A DNA stretch of 64,000 nt from JACVRW01 sp963813495 (GCA_963813495.1 CAWEZC010000005.1:310001-374000), one strand, 5' to 3'; counted from the first letter of the stretch, positions 50,967 to 59,317 are shown. Numbers and translations are program-made. The notes: generated by a model from the sequence alone, not told the origin.

Positions 50967-51782
50967 TCAACCGGCTAGATCGGCGCACCGGATGACCGCT
51001 TCACCGCGCTCCCGATGCTCCCTCTCCATCAGCACCAGCGTCCTCTCCATGGCCGTCGGTTTGATGCTGCCGCTCTTGTCCTCAAACGGCTGGTCGAGAA
51101 ATCGCACCAGGACCAGCCCCGAGACGACGATGATCGCCACCGCGGCGGCCAGTGCTGCCTGCGTAACTGCGGCCTCCTCACGATCCGCGAAAAGGGCGAC
51201 CGAGGCGATCACCACCACCGCGCCGATGATCAGGATGAACCAGACAACCGGGGGCACCAGTCCTTCTGCTTCGCCGATCCGCCCCTGCCGTCCCTGTCGC
51301 CGCTCCTCGTTCAACGCGAACCAGTGTTCAAAGGCGGCGGCCTGTTTGGTGTCGTTGACCGGGATCTGTTCGGCGGACTCCTCCAGCGCCGAGACCCTCG
51401 CGTCCACTACCGAACTCCCTCCGCCTTCCCGCATCGCGGGCCAGCCGTCCGAGATAACCTCGCGCGCGTAGCAGATCATCTGCCCCTGCAGCTCCGCGCG
51501 GGCCGCCGGGCCGAAGGGGCCGGCGGCGTGGAACATCGCGAGCGTGGCGGTCGCCTCGTCCTCGGCGTCGGCCTTGGCGCCGCCGTAGCTCTCGAATGCG
51601 ATGAAGAAGACGAATGCGACGATGACCATGTAGGCGGTGCCCGCCACCGTGTACACGGCACCACCCGGAATCGGATCGTTGAAGAACGTTCCCGCCGGCG
51701 CGCGCCGGCGGACGAGGAGCATGCCGGCTGCGCTCAGCGCGGCGACACCAAGGATGATCAACGCGGCAAGCCAGAGTTCCAT
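50967..51782 (-). CDS. DUF4239-like membrane protein
   Basis: A 271-residue integral membrane protein: an N-terminal helix (WLAALIILGVAALSAAGMLLV), a second helix (AYMVIVAFVFFIAFESY), a long helical loop with the charged DAEDEATATLAMFHAAG, then two more helices (PPVVWFILIIGAVVVIASVALFA and AALAAAVAIIVVSGLVLV). This is the layout of DUF4239 / bestrophin-like domain proteins. The function is unknown; an ion channel is only suggested by the bestrophin resemblance. Confidence 0.75.
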   Translation of the reverse strand: MELWLAALIILGVAALSAAGMLLVRRRAPAGTFFNDPIPGGAVYTVAGTAYMVIVAFVFFIAFESYGGAKADAEDEATATLAMFHAAGPFGPAARAELQGQMICYAREVISDGWPAMREGGGSSVVDARVSALEESAEQIPVNDTKQAAAFEHWFALNEERRQGRQGRIGEAEGLVPPVVWFILIIGAVVVIASVALFADREEAAVTQAALAAAVAIIVVSGLVLVRFLDQPFEDKSGSIKPTAMERTLVLMEREHRERGEAVIRCADLAG

Positions 51783-52055
51783 GGCGGCCTACTCCGAAAC
51801 GCGTCCACCCTATCTCAGCCGCGGCCGACACGCTAGAGCGCCCGGTCGGTCGGGCCTGCCGGTCGTCGGGCACGGCGCGCAAGAGCGCCCCTAGCTCGGC
51901 CGTGTCAAGAAAGCGAATCTCGTGATCGTCGGGCAGGCTCGGCTTGTCGACACGCCCAGGAGCCTAACTCCGGCCGAGGCCCTGCGCCGCGAAGGTTCAC
52001 GAGGCGCTCGCATCCGGCGGAGGCCGCCGTTGTGGGACGTGTAGGTGGATGAAGG
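51783..52055. other. Intergenic region, no gene seen
   Basis: About 270 bp upstream of the DUF4239-like gene and before the hairpin at 52056. No frame with a recognisable domain. Confidence 0.4.
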
Positions 52056-52094
52056 GTTGGTTGGCCCCCACAACAGGGTCGGGGGCCAACCAAC
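52056..52094. terminator. Hairpin terminator of a small exported-protein gene
   Basis: GTTGGTTGGCCCCC (52056-52069) pairs perfectly over 14 bp with GGGGGCCAACCAAC (52081-52094) around an 11-nt loop. It lies 15 bp past the stop of the minus-strand gene ending at 52109, so it most likely ends that transcript. No T-run. Confidence 0.7.
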
Positions 52095-52108
52095 GCGCTA
52101 CTCAGGGC

Positions 52109-52414
52109 CTACTTGCGGGGGCTGAGGTGGCCATTGCATGCGCGGCCAGGATTGGAGCCGATCGAGGTGAGGAAATCCCGCCCTTCCGGCCCTTCCTTGG
52201 GGATCTGCCCCCAACTCTGCACGTGCGCGGCAGTCCGCCCTGGCGGCGGGTCTCCATCATTCTGCCCCGAGAAGGCGCAGATCGAGTTTGCCTGTGTTCG
52301 GATGGGGGTCGGGTCGCCATTTCCGTTGACTTCACCAGCGAACGCCGACCCAGCACCCACACCTGCGACCGCGACTCCACAAAGCGCAGCCGCGACCCAT
52401 GACTTGAAGCGCAT
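52109..52414 (-). CDS. Small exported protein of unknown function
   Basis: A 101-residue protein with a clear signal peptide (MRFKSWVAAALCGVAVAGVGAGSAFA). The mature part of about 75 residues is rich in Gly, Asn and Pro (EVNGNGDPTPIRTQANSICAFSGQND, then DFLTSIGSNPGRACNGHL) with two cysteines that could pair. The IRTQANSICAFSG and GRACNGHL segments look conserved in kind, but no family name is known to me. GGAGG lies 8 bp before ATG 52414, and it has its own terminator, so it is a self-contained unit. Confidence 0.72.
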   Translation of the reverse strand: MRFKSWVAAALCGVAVAGVGAGSAFAGEVNGNGDPTPIRTQANSICAFSGQNDGDPPPGRTAAHVQSWGQIPKEGPEGRDFLTSIGSNPGRACNGHLSPRK

Positions 52415-52666
52415 TTCCTTACCTCCACATCTGGGGCCCCGTCCCTGGGTCCGATTCGTGTACTGCCCACCCTCCCACTGACAGCGCCGGTAGCGCAAGG
52501 CGCAATTCGTTCAAACATCGGATCCAGTGTGAGAGACGCCCGACCCGCACCGCGACCGGCAGTCCCAGGGGTTTCCGGCGATGAGTCGAGGAGGGTCATT
52601 CCCACCGGCGCGGCTCAGACGCTCCCGGGAACGTTGCTGACGAGGCCCGGCCTCCTCCGTCGGCGC

Positions 52667-53158
52667 TCAGTGGATCAGTGCCTTGAGGCCGATCAGGAAC
52701 GCGCCGATGAGCGCGAGAGCGGTTGCCTGGCCGAGGGCCGCTAGCGTTCCCGCGTTGGCGAGCCGCGCGGCCCAGAAGCCGTAGAAGCCGATGAGCGCCA
52801 GCCCGGACCACTTGGCGATCTCGAAGGCGGTCTCCACCTCCATCGCCCCTGCGACGCAAAGCAGGAAGAAGACGGCGGGGAAGCTGATCCCGAAGGCCAC
52901 CGCGCCCACGTCCGTCGTGATCTCGCGCAGGTGTGCGCGCTCGACGCGATGCCGGGTACGAACCTCGGTCCCGACGATCTCGCTATAGAACTCGGCGAGT
53001 CCGACGGCGATGGCCGTGCCGACGAGGGTGGCGACCATCACGGCCGGGCGCGGGGGATGTTGTTCTAGGGCGACGACGAGGGCGAGCCCGATGATCGTGC
53101 CGTAGATAACGCGCGAGACCTGGTTCGACCCTAGGTGAGTCTCGACGACGCGCAGCAT
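52667..53158 (-). CDS. Integral membrane protein of unknown function
   Basis: A 163-residue membrane protein with about five hydrophobic segments: VIYGTIIGLALVVALE, MVATLVGTAIAVGLAEFY, VGAVAFGISFPAVFFLLCVAGAM, WSGLALIGFYGFWAARLA and GQATALALIGAFLIGLKA. The first two, with acidic residues in the loop (EIVGTEVRTRHRVERAHLREIT), somewhat resemble VIT-type membrane proteins, but I do not claim that family. Confidence 0.65.
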   Translation of the reverse strand: MLRVVETHLGSNQVSRVIYGTIIGLALVVALEQHPPRPAVMVATLVGTAIAVGLAEFYSEIVGTEVRTRHRVERAHLREITTDVGAVAFGISFPAVFFLLCVAGAMEVETAFEIAKWSGLALIGFYGFWAARLANAGTLAALGQATALALIGAFLIGLKALIH

Positions 53159-53532
53159 CGGCCAAGTATCCCCGGCAGTGCGGCGCGTTAGGTCTCGCCC
53201 CCGCCGGGGTCCCTGCGGTTTCCGACGGCGACCGAGGGAGTCCCTCCCCTCCCGCCGTGGTGTGGGTCGGCCCCCGGCCGGTGGGATCGGTGCGGGGCTT
53301 CAACTGGTCGAGCCCGAGCCTACGTCACAAACCCGTGCGAGCGCGCGGGCTCGGGTGGGCGACACCGACCCAATCGTCCCGCCGTGCCTCGGCGCTTCGT
53401 GTGCGGCCTCACGCCCTGCGCGGCCTCGACCCGACCCCTCGGTCGTCCGCGCGCTGCTCGCCCCGTTGCGACTACGGATGGTGTCCGATTGGTGCCCGCG
53501 ACGCTGGCGCCTGGCCGCACCGAACGAACGGA

Positions 53533-53579
53533 AGGTGAGCGACGGGACTAGACCCAAGACCGCCTGGACCACAACCAGG
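53533..53579 (-). repeat. Degenerate 3'-half of tRNA-His (candidate far attachment site)
   Basis: The 47-bp segment matches the 3' half of the intact tRNA-His at 59196-59243. A 17-bp exact block covers the acceptor/T-arm start, and a 22-bp exact block covers the anticodon arm with its GTG anticodon. A mutated T-loop with one deletion lies between. The 5' half is absent. It has the same orientation as the tRNA gene, 5.6 kb away, as expected for the distal repeat left by an integrative element. Confidence 0.7.
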
Positions 53580-53653
53580 GCCCAGGGGTGTCGTGGGATC
53601 GGATTCGGCTCTACAAAGCCAAATCAGTTCGCCTCGATCGGCTCAGTTTCGCT

Positions 53654-53681
53654 CAAATTGGTAGCTCATTGGTAGCTCGGA
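53654..53681. repeat. 28-bp repeat R, left copy (tandem 11-mers)
   Basis: This sequence is identical over 28 bp to 59110-59137 and in the same orientation. It contains two tandem copies of ATTGGTAGCTC (53657-53667, 53668-53678). Both copies sit 60-75 bp inside the tRNA-His-related borders. Short tandem direct repeats near att cores are typical arm-type sites for integrases or excisionases. Confidence 0.75.
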
Positions 53682-54349
53682 GCGGCGCCGACGCGCATCC
53701 CGAGGCGGGCCCTCACAGACAGACGAGCGCGCCCAGGGTTCGTCGGGAAGGCCGACGCCTTCTGTCGAGCGGCGTATCGCCGACCGCTCCCTTCGTCGAG
53801 AAGCAGGGCTCTCAGCCCCGGCACCTGCTCCTCGTCCCCAGCAGGAGCCGATCGAGTGTCGGCGAGACTGCCGCGTCACGCCAACGCGGACTCTCGGCCT
53901 TTGCGCGGAGGCACGTCAACGGTGCTGCTCTGATGGGAAGGAGCACTCTGCTGGCAGGTCGGCAGCGCTCCCGCTCCTCGTCCAAAGCGACAGTGTCGGC
54001 TCCTGAGGTCCGCACTAGCGCGTCTGCCTCAAGGCGACAGCGATGGTGCTCGACCTCCATCCGATCGGCAGCTCACGCGCGCCCTCATTGTGCCTATGCA
54101 CGGGACGCAACGCGTCCGGCCAAGTGGCGCTTCCGTGGGTCGTCGCCAAGCGAGCACCTCGTCGGCACCGCCTTAGGACGCCCGCATTGATGAGAGAGCG
54201 GGGCGCGGAATGCCGTAAGCGGATCCCTATCCGGACGGATCGTCTGCGGTGAAGAACAGGATCCGGCAGGGACGTCACGATCGCCTCGGAACACAGCGCC
54301 ACGAGATCCTTGGGCGGCCCGAAGCCCGCGCTGATCCGACGTCGGGCAC

Positions 54350-54913
54350 TCAGCGCCTGGTCTCGTACCTGGTCAGGAGCACGCCGTCGGGAAACGTCCG
54401 GGTCTCCACCAGGGTCAGGTTCACCCAGTTGTCCAGGGCGGTGAAGAACGGCGTGCCGCCGCCCACCAAGACCGGTGCGGTGGCCAGCACGTACTCGTCG
54501 ATCAGCCCGGCCCGCATGGCCGCTGCGGCGAGTGTGGCGCCGCCGATGTCCATGGGACCGCCGTCCTCGGCCTTGAGCCGGGTGATCTCGGTGACCGCGT
54601 CGCCGGTGACCAGGCGGGTGTTCCAGTCGACCGTGCTGATCGTCGAGGAGAACACCACTTTAGGCATGTCCCGCCAACGGCGGGCGAACTCGATCTCCGC
54701 CGGCGTGACGCCAGGCTGCTGGTCAGCGGGAGGCCAGTGGGAGCTCATCGTCTCCCACAGTTTGCGCCCGTACAGCGCCAGGCCTGTCGCGCCCACCCGG
54801 TCGGACCACCACTGGAACAGTTCGTCGCTCGGCACGCTCCAGCCGAGGTCGTCGCCGGGCGCGGCGATGTAGCCGTCCAGGCTCAGGTTCATGCCAAAGG
54901 TCAGTTTCCGCAT
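54350..54913 (-). CDS. Dihydrofolate-reductase-family protein (RibD C-terminal-like), copy 1
   Basis: A 187-residue protein of the DHFR/RibD-C superfamily: KLTFGMNLSLDGYIAAPGDDLGW, LALYGRKLWETM, PMDIGGATLAAAAMRAGLIDEYVLATAPVLVGGGTPFF. These bind NADPH and reduce pterin- or flavin-precursor-like substrates; the real substrate of this clade is unknown. It is one of three paralogues in this island. ATG 54913. Confidence 0.83.
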   Translation of the reverse strand: MRKLTFGMNLSLDGYIAAPGDDLGWSVPSDELFQWWSDRVGATGLALYGRKLWETMSSHWPPADQQPGVTPAEIEFARRWRDMPKVVFSSTISTVDWNTRLVTGDAVTEITRLKAEDGGPMDIGGATLAAAAMRAGLIDEYVLATAPVLVGGGTPFFTALDNWVNLTLVETRTFPDGVLLTRYETRR

Positions 54914-55649
54914 GGCGTCAGCCTCCCATGAGTTGGCATTTCGGCGTACAGACCAGCACGGCGCGGAAAATCATCGGTCAGGCCCACCGAGGGCCAGTCC
55001 CGAGAGCACTGGCCGAGGGCGGTGTGCCGCAACACTGGTTCGGTGATGTGTGCCGGTGAGGGGACGACAACCGGGACCGCGCCACGCCCATGTGCAGGCG
55101 TAGGCGAGGGCCTCCCGGCCGGACTCAGGCGCTCCTGCCCGGGACCCATTGCCCAGCGCCACGCAATCCACCGGACCACCACCTGGTGCATAGGCATGAC
55201 CTGCAGAGCAGGGGCGCCGACGGGACGGAGGCCTAAGTCAACTCGCTTGCGCAATCGCCTGGCAGGAGTAGCCAACCGGCGCGCGCCGCCACTGCTCCTA
55301 TCCATGCGCAGCGACAGACGTCCTGGCTCGGAGAATGGCTCTCGCATCCATGGGAATCCAACACTCTGGGGAGACGCGCGCTCGCGCCTCGTCCAACTCA
55401 GCACTGCCGCAGCGGGTCGCCCCCACTGCTGCTCTTGCCTCGTTGCGGAAGCGCGGAGCGGTTAGCTTCCGAGCGTGCGGAAGCGCATCCCTACTTCCGG
55501 CTCGACCCCCGCCCGCTGACGCGCGAGGCCCAGGTCGGCCGCTGAGTTCGAATGGGCGCCTGCGGAGGTTGGCACACGCGCCACCGCATGGCGGGGCGCG
55601 TCGAAGCCCGCCGGCAGTGCGACTTCTTCGCCTTATCCGCTCAGATCGG
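54914..55649. other. Gene-poor stretch between two DHFR-like genes
   Basis: About 735 bp with no frame carrying a recognisable domain. Probably eroded sequence or an upstream region. Confidence 0.45.
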
Positions 55650-56231
55650 TCATCGGAGTACCCGATAGCGCACGTGGAGCACCCGGTTGCCTTGGATCAC
55701 CACGTCGGGATCCTCCAGCAGGTGCTGTGCGTCGACCGACCCGAAGTAGCGCTTGCCGGACCCGATCACCACGGGCGCGACGTCCATGCGCACCTCGTCG
55801 ATCAGGCCCGCGGCCAGCACCTGGCCGCCGACGTCGCCGGCGGCGACCTCGACCGTGCGGTCGCCCGCGAGCTCCTGTGCCTTGGCCATGGCCGCCTCGA
55901 CGCCGTCGACGAAGTGGAACGGCGCCTCGGGGCGCCAGCCCTCGGGCGCCGGCCGGTGCGACACGACGACCACGTGGTCGATCCCGCTCGGTGGCGTGCC
56001 GCCCCAGCCGTCCGTCAGGTCGAAGACGTGGCGGCCGCAGACTGTCGCCCCGATCTGGTCCCAGTACGGCCGGGTGTAGTCGTAGGACGTTTGCGACACC
56101 TTCACCTCGCCGCTCTCGTCCAACGGGACGTCACCGCTTACCAACCAGTCGAACAGCGGTCCGGGCTGGTCATTCTCATCCGCGATGAAGCCGTCCACCG
56201 ACACCGTGCTGTACAGGACCACCTTGCCCAT
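55650..56231 (-). CDS. Dihydrofolate-reductase-family protein (RibD C-terminal-like), copy 2
   Basis: A 193-residue protein: GKVVLYSTVSVDGFIADENDQPGPLFDWL, GATVCGRHVFDLTDGWGG, VEVAAGDVGGQVLAAGLIDEVRMDVAPVVIGSGKRYF. This is the same family as the genes at 54350 and 57674. ATG 56231 has a GAGGAGAGAG site just upstream. The raw frame continues upstream into a truncated AraC gene without a stop, but the ribosome site and the family start argue for a separate gene. Confidence 0.82.
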   Translation of the reverse strand: MGKVVLYSTVSVDGFIADENDQPGPLFDWLVSGDVPLDESGEVKVSQTSYDYTRPYWDQIGATVCGRHVFDLTDGWGGTPPSGIDHVVVVSHRPAPEGWRPEAPFHFVDGVEAAMAKAQELAGDRTVEVAAGDVGGQVLAAGLIDEVRMDVAPVVIGSGKRYFGSVDAQHLLEDPDVVIQGNRVLHVRYRVLR

Positions 56232-56804
56232 GGGCTCTCTCCTCTGCTCGGGAAGTGCCCATGCTGGCATCTCGAGAGTGGCAAGTCTTGTAAGAAATCG
56301 ATCGGCCGGCAGCGGCCACCTGTCCAGCGCGTAGCCGGGATGTTCGCGCAGGAACCGCCGCCGGACGTCGAGGTACCGAGTCGGCGTCAGCCCCGTGAAC
56401 GTCCGGAACTCGTGGCCGAAGTGGGCCTGGTCGTAGTAGCCGGCGCGACCGGCGAGCTCGAGCCAGTCGACCGGTCCGGCGGGGTCGATCGCGAGCACGG
56501 TGGCGGTGAAGCGATAGGCGCGGGCGAACCGCTTTGGCGTGACGCCGATGACCTCCTTGAACCGCTGTGCCAGATGCATGCTGCTGACGCCGGCCGCCAC
56601 GCTCAGGTCGCCGATCGCCACTGCTCCCGTGGCCGCCGCGATGACGCTGCTCGTGTCGCGGACCAGCCCCAGGCCGGCGGTCTCGCAGACCAATCGCATC
56701 AGCTGGTCCTCGAGCAGCGTCAGCATCTCGGGCGACGTCCTGGTCGTCCGCGCCGGCGAAAGGCCCTGGACGCATAAGACGATGCAGTCGGTACCAGGGC
56801 GGTA
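56232..56804 (-). pseudogene. AraC-family regulator, N-terminally truncated
   Basis: The C-terminal AraC DNA-binding region is complete (GDLSVAAGVSSMHLAQRFKEVIGVTPKRFARAYRF, YYDQAHFGHEFRTFTGLTPTRYLDVRRRFL). Upstream only LCVQGLSPARTTRTSPEMLTLLEDQLMRLV remains before the stop of the SRPBCC gene at 56805. The effector domain is gone, and the frame reads on into the DHFR-like gene with no stop. It may still give a short HTH protein from ATG 56726, or a chimera with the DHFR-like protein. Confidence 0.6.
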
Positions 56805-57266
56805 CTACCGGCTCTGCTGCTGGCTTTGCAGCTCCTTGCCCAGCGCGTCCAACAGGCTGCCCATGCCCTCGTCGCGGCGGGCGGGCGGCTCGTGGGCGTC
56901 GAGGAAGGCGCCCTGTTCGGTGTAGACGAGCCGGGTGCCGTCGTGCTCCGGCGTGAACTCGACCGTGGCCAGGGAGATGGAGATCCGGCTGTCGTCCAAC
57001 AGCATCTCGTAGGTGTAGACGATCCGCCGTGGCGGGACGATGTCTTGGTAGACCCCCTGGTAGGTGTAGACGCGGCCGTCCGGCAGCGTCCCGTTGTGGC
57101 TCTCCTCCCCGCCGACGCGGAAGTCGAGCTCGAGCTCGCCGTCGGGGACGCCGAGCCAACGCGCCTTGGCCGCGGCATCGGCCCAGGCGGCGAAGGTCCG
57201 CTCGGGCGAGGCTGGATAGCGGCGCTCGATGACGATCGTGCCGTGCTCCACCGATCGTTCGCTCAT
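56805..57266 (-). CDS. SRPBCC-domain (AHSA1-like) protein
   Basis: A 153-residue START-like fold protein: IVIERRYPASPERTFAAWADAAAKARWLG, ESHNGTLPDGRVYTYQGVYQDIVPPRRIVYTYEM, TEQGAFLDAHEPPARRDEGMGSLLDALGKEL. This is the AHSA1/ArsR-coupled type that binds hydrophobic ligands. ATG 57266 overlaps the ArsR stop by 4 bp; the two form the common ArsR-SRPBCC pair. Confidence 0.86.
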   Translation of the reverse strand: MSERSVEHGTIVIERRYPASPERTFAAWADAAAKARWLGVPDGELELDFRVGGEESHNGTLPDGRVYTYQGVYQDIVPPRRIVYTYEMLLDDSRISISLATVEFTPEHDGTRLVYTEQGAFLDAHEPPARRDEGMGSLLDALGKELQSQQQSR

Positions 57267-57625
57267 AGAGTGCCGCCCTCCTGCGGTTCGTCGGGCCCCT
57301 CGGCCAGGTACTTGCCAAGACGATCGAGCCGAAGCTCCCAGCTCGTCCGTCGCGCGCTGATCCATCGCTCCACGGGTCGCAGCGCCACCGGCTCGATGCG
57401 GCACGTGCGGACCCGCCCGACCTTCTCCGAGCGGACCAGCCCGCTGCCCTCCAGGACCTGCAGGTGCTGCACCACCGCAGGCAGCGACATCGGCAGGGGC
57501 TGCGCGAGCTCGCTCACTGAGGCTGGTCCACGGCTCAGGCGCTCGACGATCAGCCTCCTGCTGGGATCAGCCAGCGCGTGGAAGACGCGATCGAGCGGCT
57601 CGCGCTCGGTGTGTTGGTAAAGCAT
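57263..57625 (-). CDS. ArsR-family regulator paired with SRPBCC
   Basis: A 120-residue winged-helix repressor: DRVFHALADPSRRLIVERLSRGPASVSELAQPLPMSLPAVVQHLQVLEGSGLVRSEKVGRVRTCRIEP. No metal-binding cysteines are placed as in ArsR/SmtB sensors, fitting the metal-independent SRPBCC-linked clade. Its gene is divergent from the third DHFR-like gene across 48 bp. Confidence 0.88.
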   Translation of the reverse strand: MLYQHTEREPLDRVFHALADPSRRLIVERLSRGPASVSELAQPLPMSLPAVVQHLQVLEGSGLVRSEKVGRVRTCRIEPVALRPVERWISARRTSWELRLDRLGKYLAEGPDEPQEGGTL

Positions 57626-57641
57626 CCACTTAAGTATACTG
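57626..57641. promoter_or_regulatory. Candidate operator between ArsR and DHFR-like copy 3
   Basis: Two overlapping palindromes, ACTTAAGT (57628-57635) and AGTATACT (57633-57640), form the only AT-rich stretch in the 48-bp divergent gap. It sits directly before the ArsR start and is the natural place for a repressor acting on both genes. Confidence 0.45.
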
Positions 57642-57673
57642 CGACGCTCACGACTGCCGAAGGAGCACCAGCC

Positions 57674-58324
57674 ATGTCACTCGCCCGCGTCCACAACTTC
57701 GCCATCTCACTCGACGGCTTCGGCACCGGTGAGCCTCAGAGCCACGACGCACCGTTCGGGCACGCCGGCGAAAGGCTGCACGAATGGATGTTCGCCACCC
57801 GGTGGTGGAACAGCGAGATGAGCGACCGGCCCGGCGGGAGTGGCGGCGTCGACCACGCCTTCGCGCGGCAGTTCGCTCCAGGGATCGGCGCGGAGATCAT
57901 GGGTGCCGGGAAGTTCGGCCCACCCGGATGGCACGAGGACCCCGAGTGGAAGGGCTGGTGGGGCCCCAACCCGCCGTTCCACACACCGGCCTTCGTGCTC
58001 ACCCATCACACGCGCCCGTCGATCGAGATGGAGGGCGGCACGACGTTCCACTTCGTCGACGCCTCGCCTGCCGAGGCGCTCGAGACGGCCCGCGAGGCCG
58101 CGGACGGCCAGGACGTCCGCCTGGGCGGCGGTCCGACCATGATCCGCGACTTCCTCGCCGCCGGGCTCGTCGACCACGCGCACATTGTGGTGGTCCCGAT
58201 CCTGCTCGGCCGAGGCGTACGCCTATGGGACGGACTGGAGGGCCTCGAGAAGGACTACGAGACCGAGGCGACCTCCTCGCCCAGCGGAGTCACGCACATG
58301 ACATTCACCCGCGCGCGTGACTGA
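57674..58324 (+). CDS. Dihydrofolate-reductase-family protein (RibD C-terminal-like), copy 3
   Basis: A 216-residue DHFR/RibD-C protein: VHNFAISLDGFGTGEPQSHDAPFG, VDHAFARQFAPGIGAEIMGAGKFGPPG, VRLGGGPTMIRDFLAAGLVDHAHIVVVPILLGRGVRLWDGL. It is the longest of the three island copies. ATG 57674 begins the conserved first strand, with an AAGGAGCACC ribosome site upstream. It is divergent from the ArsR gene and probably controlled by it. Confidence 0.85.
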   Translation: MSLARVHNFAISLDGFGTGEPQSHDAPFGHAGERLHEWMFATRWWNSEMSDRPGGSGGVDHAFARQFAPGIGAEIMGAGKFGPPGWHEDPEWKGWWGPNPPFHTPAFVLTHHTRPSIEMEGGTTFHFVDASPAEALETAREAADGQDVRLGGGPTMIRDFLAAGLVDHAHIVVVPILLGRGVRLWDGLEGLEKDYETEATSSPSGVTHMTFTRARD

Positions 58325-58441
58325 ACCTGCTCAGGCGACCGCTTCGTCGCGGCGGGGTGTCGTCGGGGATAGGTGAAGGCCTTCCGGAGTACCGCAGTTG
58401 GTGCCATCCGTCGCGGGCTCGCGTCGCGCGGCGACCGTTAG

Positions 58442-58489
58442 TCGGGGCGACTGGATTTGAACGAGCGACCTTTCGGCCCCAGCCGAAGC
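58442..58489 (-). repeat. tRNA-Pro(GGG) 3'-half fragment
   Basis: On the minus strand the fragment has an anticodon arm with GGG in a CTGGGGC loop, a T-arm GTTCAAATCC and an acceptor strand CGCCCCG plus A. This is the 3' half of a proline tRNA. The expected D-arm and 5' acceptor are missing on the far side. Such halves are left by integrative elements at tRNA genes. Confidence 0.6.
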
Positions 58490-59109
58490 GTGGGGGTCTC
58501 GCCGAGGTCTGGATCAGCGAAGTGTGATCCTGCGGGTCACGCGGACGGGGAAGCTCTGTCAGCGGCGACGACGATTGCCTCAGAGGTACCTCCGCCCCGT
58601 TTGGGGAAACGGTTGAGCCTTTGTGCCAATGGGTACACGCTTAAGCGGAGGTCGGGGGGCTTCCTGCCCTCGTTGGTCGCCCGGCGAACCCGAGTAATTG
58701 GGGAGGTCAGCCGGGATGTCCAAACCTGCCGTCGAGCCGCTCAGCTCACGCCTGTCCTGGGAGGACGCTCATCAGCTCGAGCTGCTGATCCGCCTGCGCG
58801 CCTCGTCGCTCGCGCGATCGGCCGGCTCGCGCCACGTCTGCCCCTCTGCGCCAGACCGCTCGGGCCGGCGCCGATGCGCCTGGGCGGCAGACTCGTCCAC
58901 CCGCGCTGTCTATCCGACTCCGGACCAGGCGTAGGCCTCGAGCACGCCGATCCGCCCACGCTTCCGCGCGACAGCTAGCTCGCCAGGCACGGAGCAGACG
59001 GTCCTCGTGCGCTTCGTGGCCGAGACTGTCGTCACCCGTGATGTGTCGCTTATCGCGGCCGGCACGCAAGACGGCCTCCGTGCCGCCCGTGGCCTGCCCC
59101 GAGCGCCTA

Positions 59110-59137
59110 CAAATTGGTAGCTCATTGGTAGCTCGGA
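59110..59137. repeat. 28-bp repeat R, right copy (tandem 11-mers)
   Basis: Identical to 53654-53681. The 11-mer ATTGGTAGCTC occurs at 59113-59123 and 59124-59134. It lies 59 bp before the 3' end of tRNA-His. Confidence 0.75.
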
Positions 59138-59196
59138 TGCCCTGGATGTAGATGGCGCTCCGGACGGTACGCGCACATTTGCGGGGCTTCTTGAGA

Positions 59197-59270
59197 GGTG
59201 AGCGACGGGACTCGAACCCGCGACCGCCTGGACCACAACCAGGAGCTCTACCGACTGAGCTACGCCCACC
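59197..59270 (-). tRNA. tRNA-His (anticodon GTG)
   Basis: A complete cloverleaf on the minus strand: acceptor GTGGGCG/CGCTCAC (one G-U), D-arm GCTC/GAGC, anticodon arm CCTGG-TTGTGGT-CCAGG with GTG, and T-arm with TTCGAGT loop. Discriminator C73 and an extra 5' G (G-1) at 59270 are the histidine identity elements. CCA is not encoded. Its 3' half is duplicated in degenerate form at 53533-53579. Confidence 0.95.
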
Positions 59271-59317
59271 ACGAGACGCTCGGAATGTAGCAGCGGGCCG
59301 GTCGCCGCCTGGGTCGC

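Larger units (their letters stand above)
53159..54349. other. Long gene-poor stretch at the left end of the island
   Basis: About 1.2 kb with no frame that shows a domain on either strand. It contains a degenerate 3'-half copy of tRNA-His (53533-53579) and one copy of a 28-bp repeat (53654-53681). The rest reads as eroded sequence. Confidence 0.55.
58325..59196. other. Gene-poor right end of the island
   Basis: About 870 bp without a supported gene. It contains a 3'-half tRNA-Pro fragment (58442-58489) and the right copy of the 28-bp repeat (59110-59137). The remainder is unassigned. Confidence 0.5.

Noticed and set aside
50941..50978. Inverted repeat TAGCCGGT / ACCGGCTA at the end of the DUF4239-like gene
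   Set aside because: Twenty-base spacer and overlap with the coding end make it a weak hairpin.
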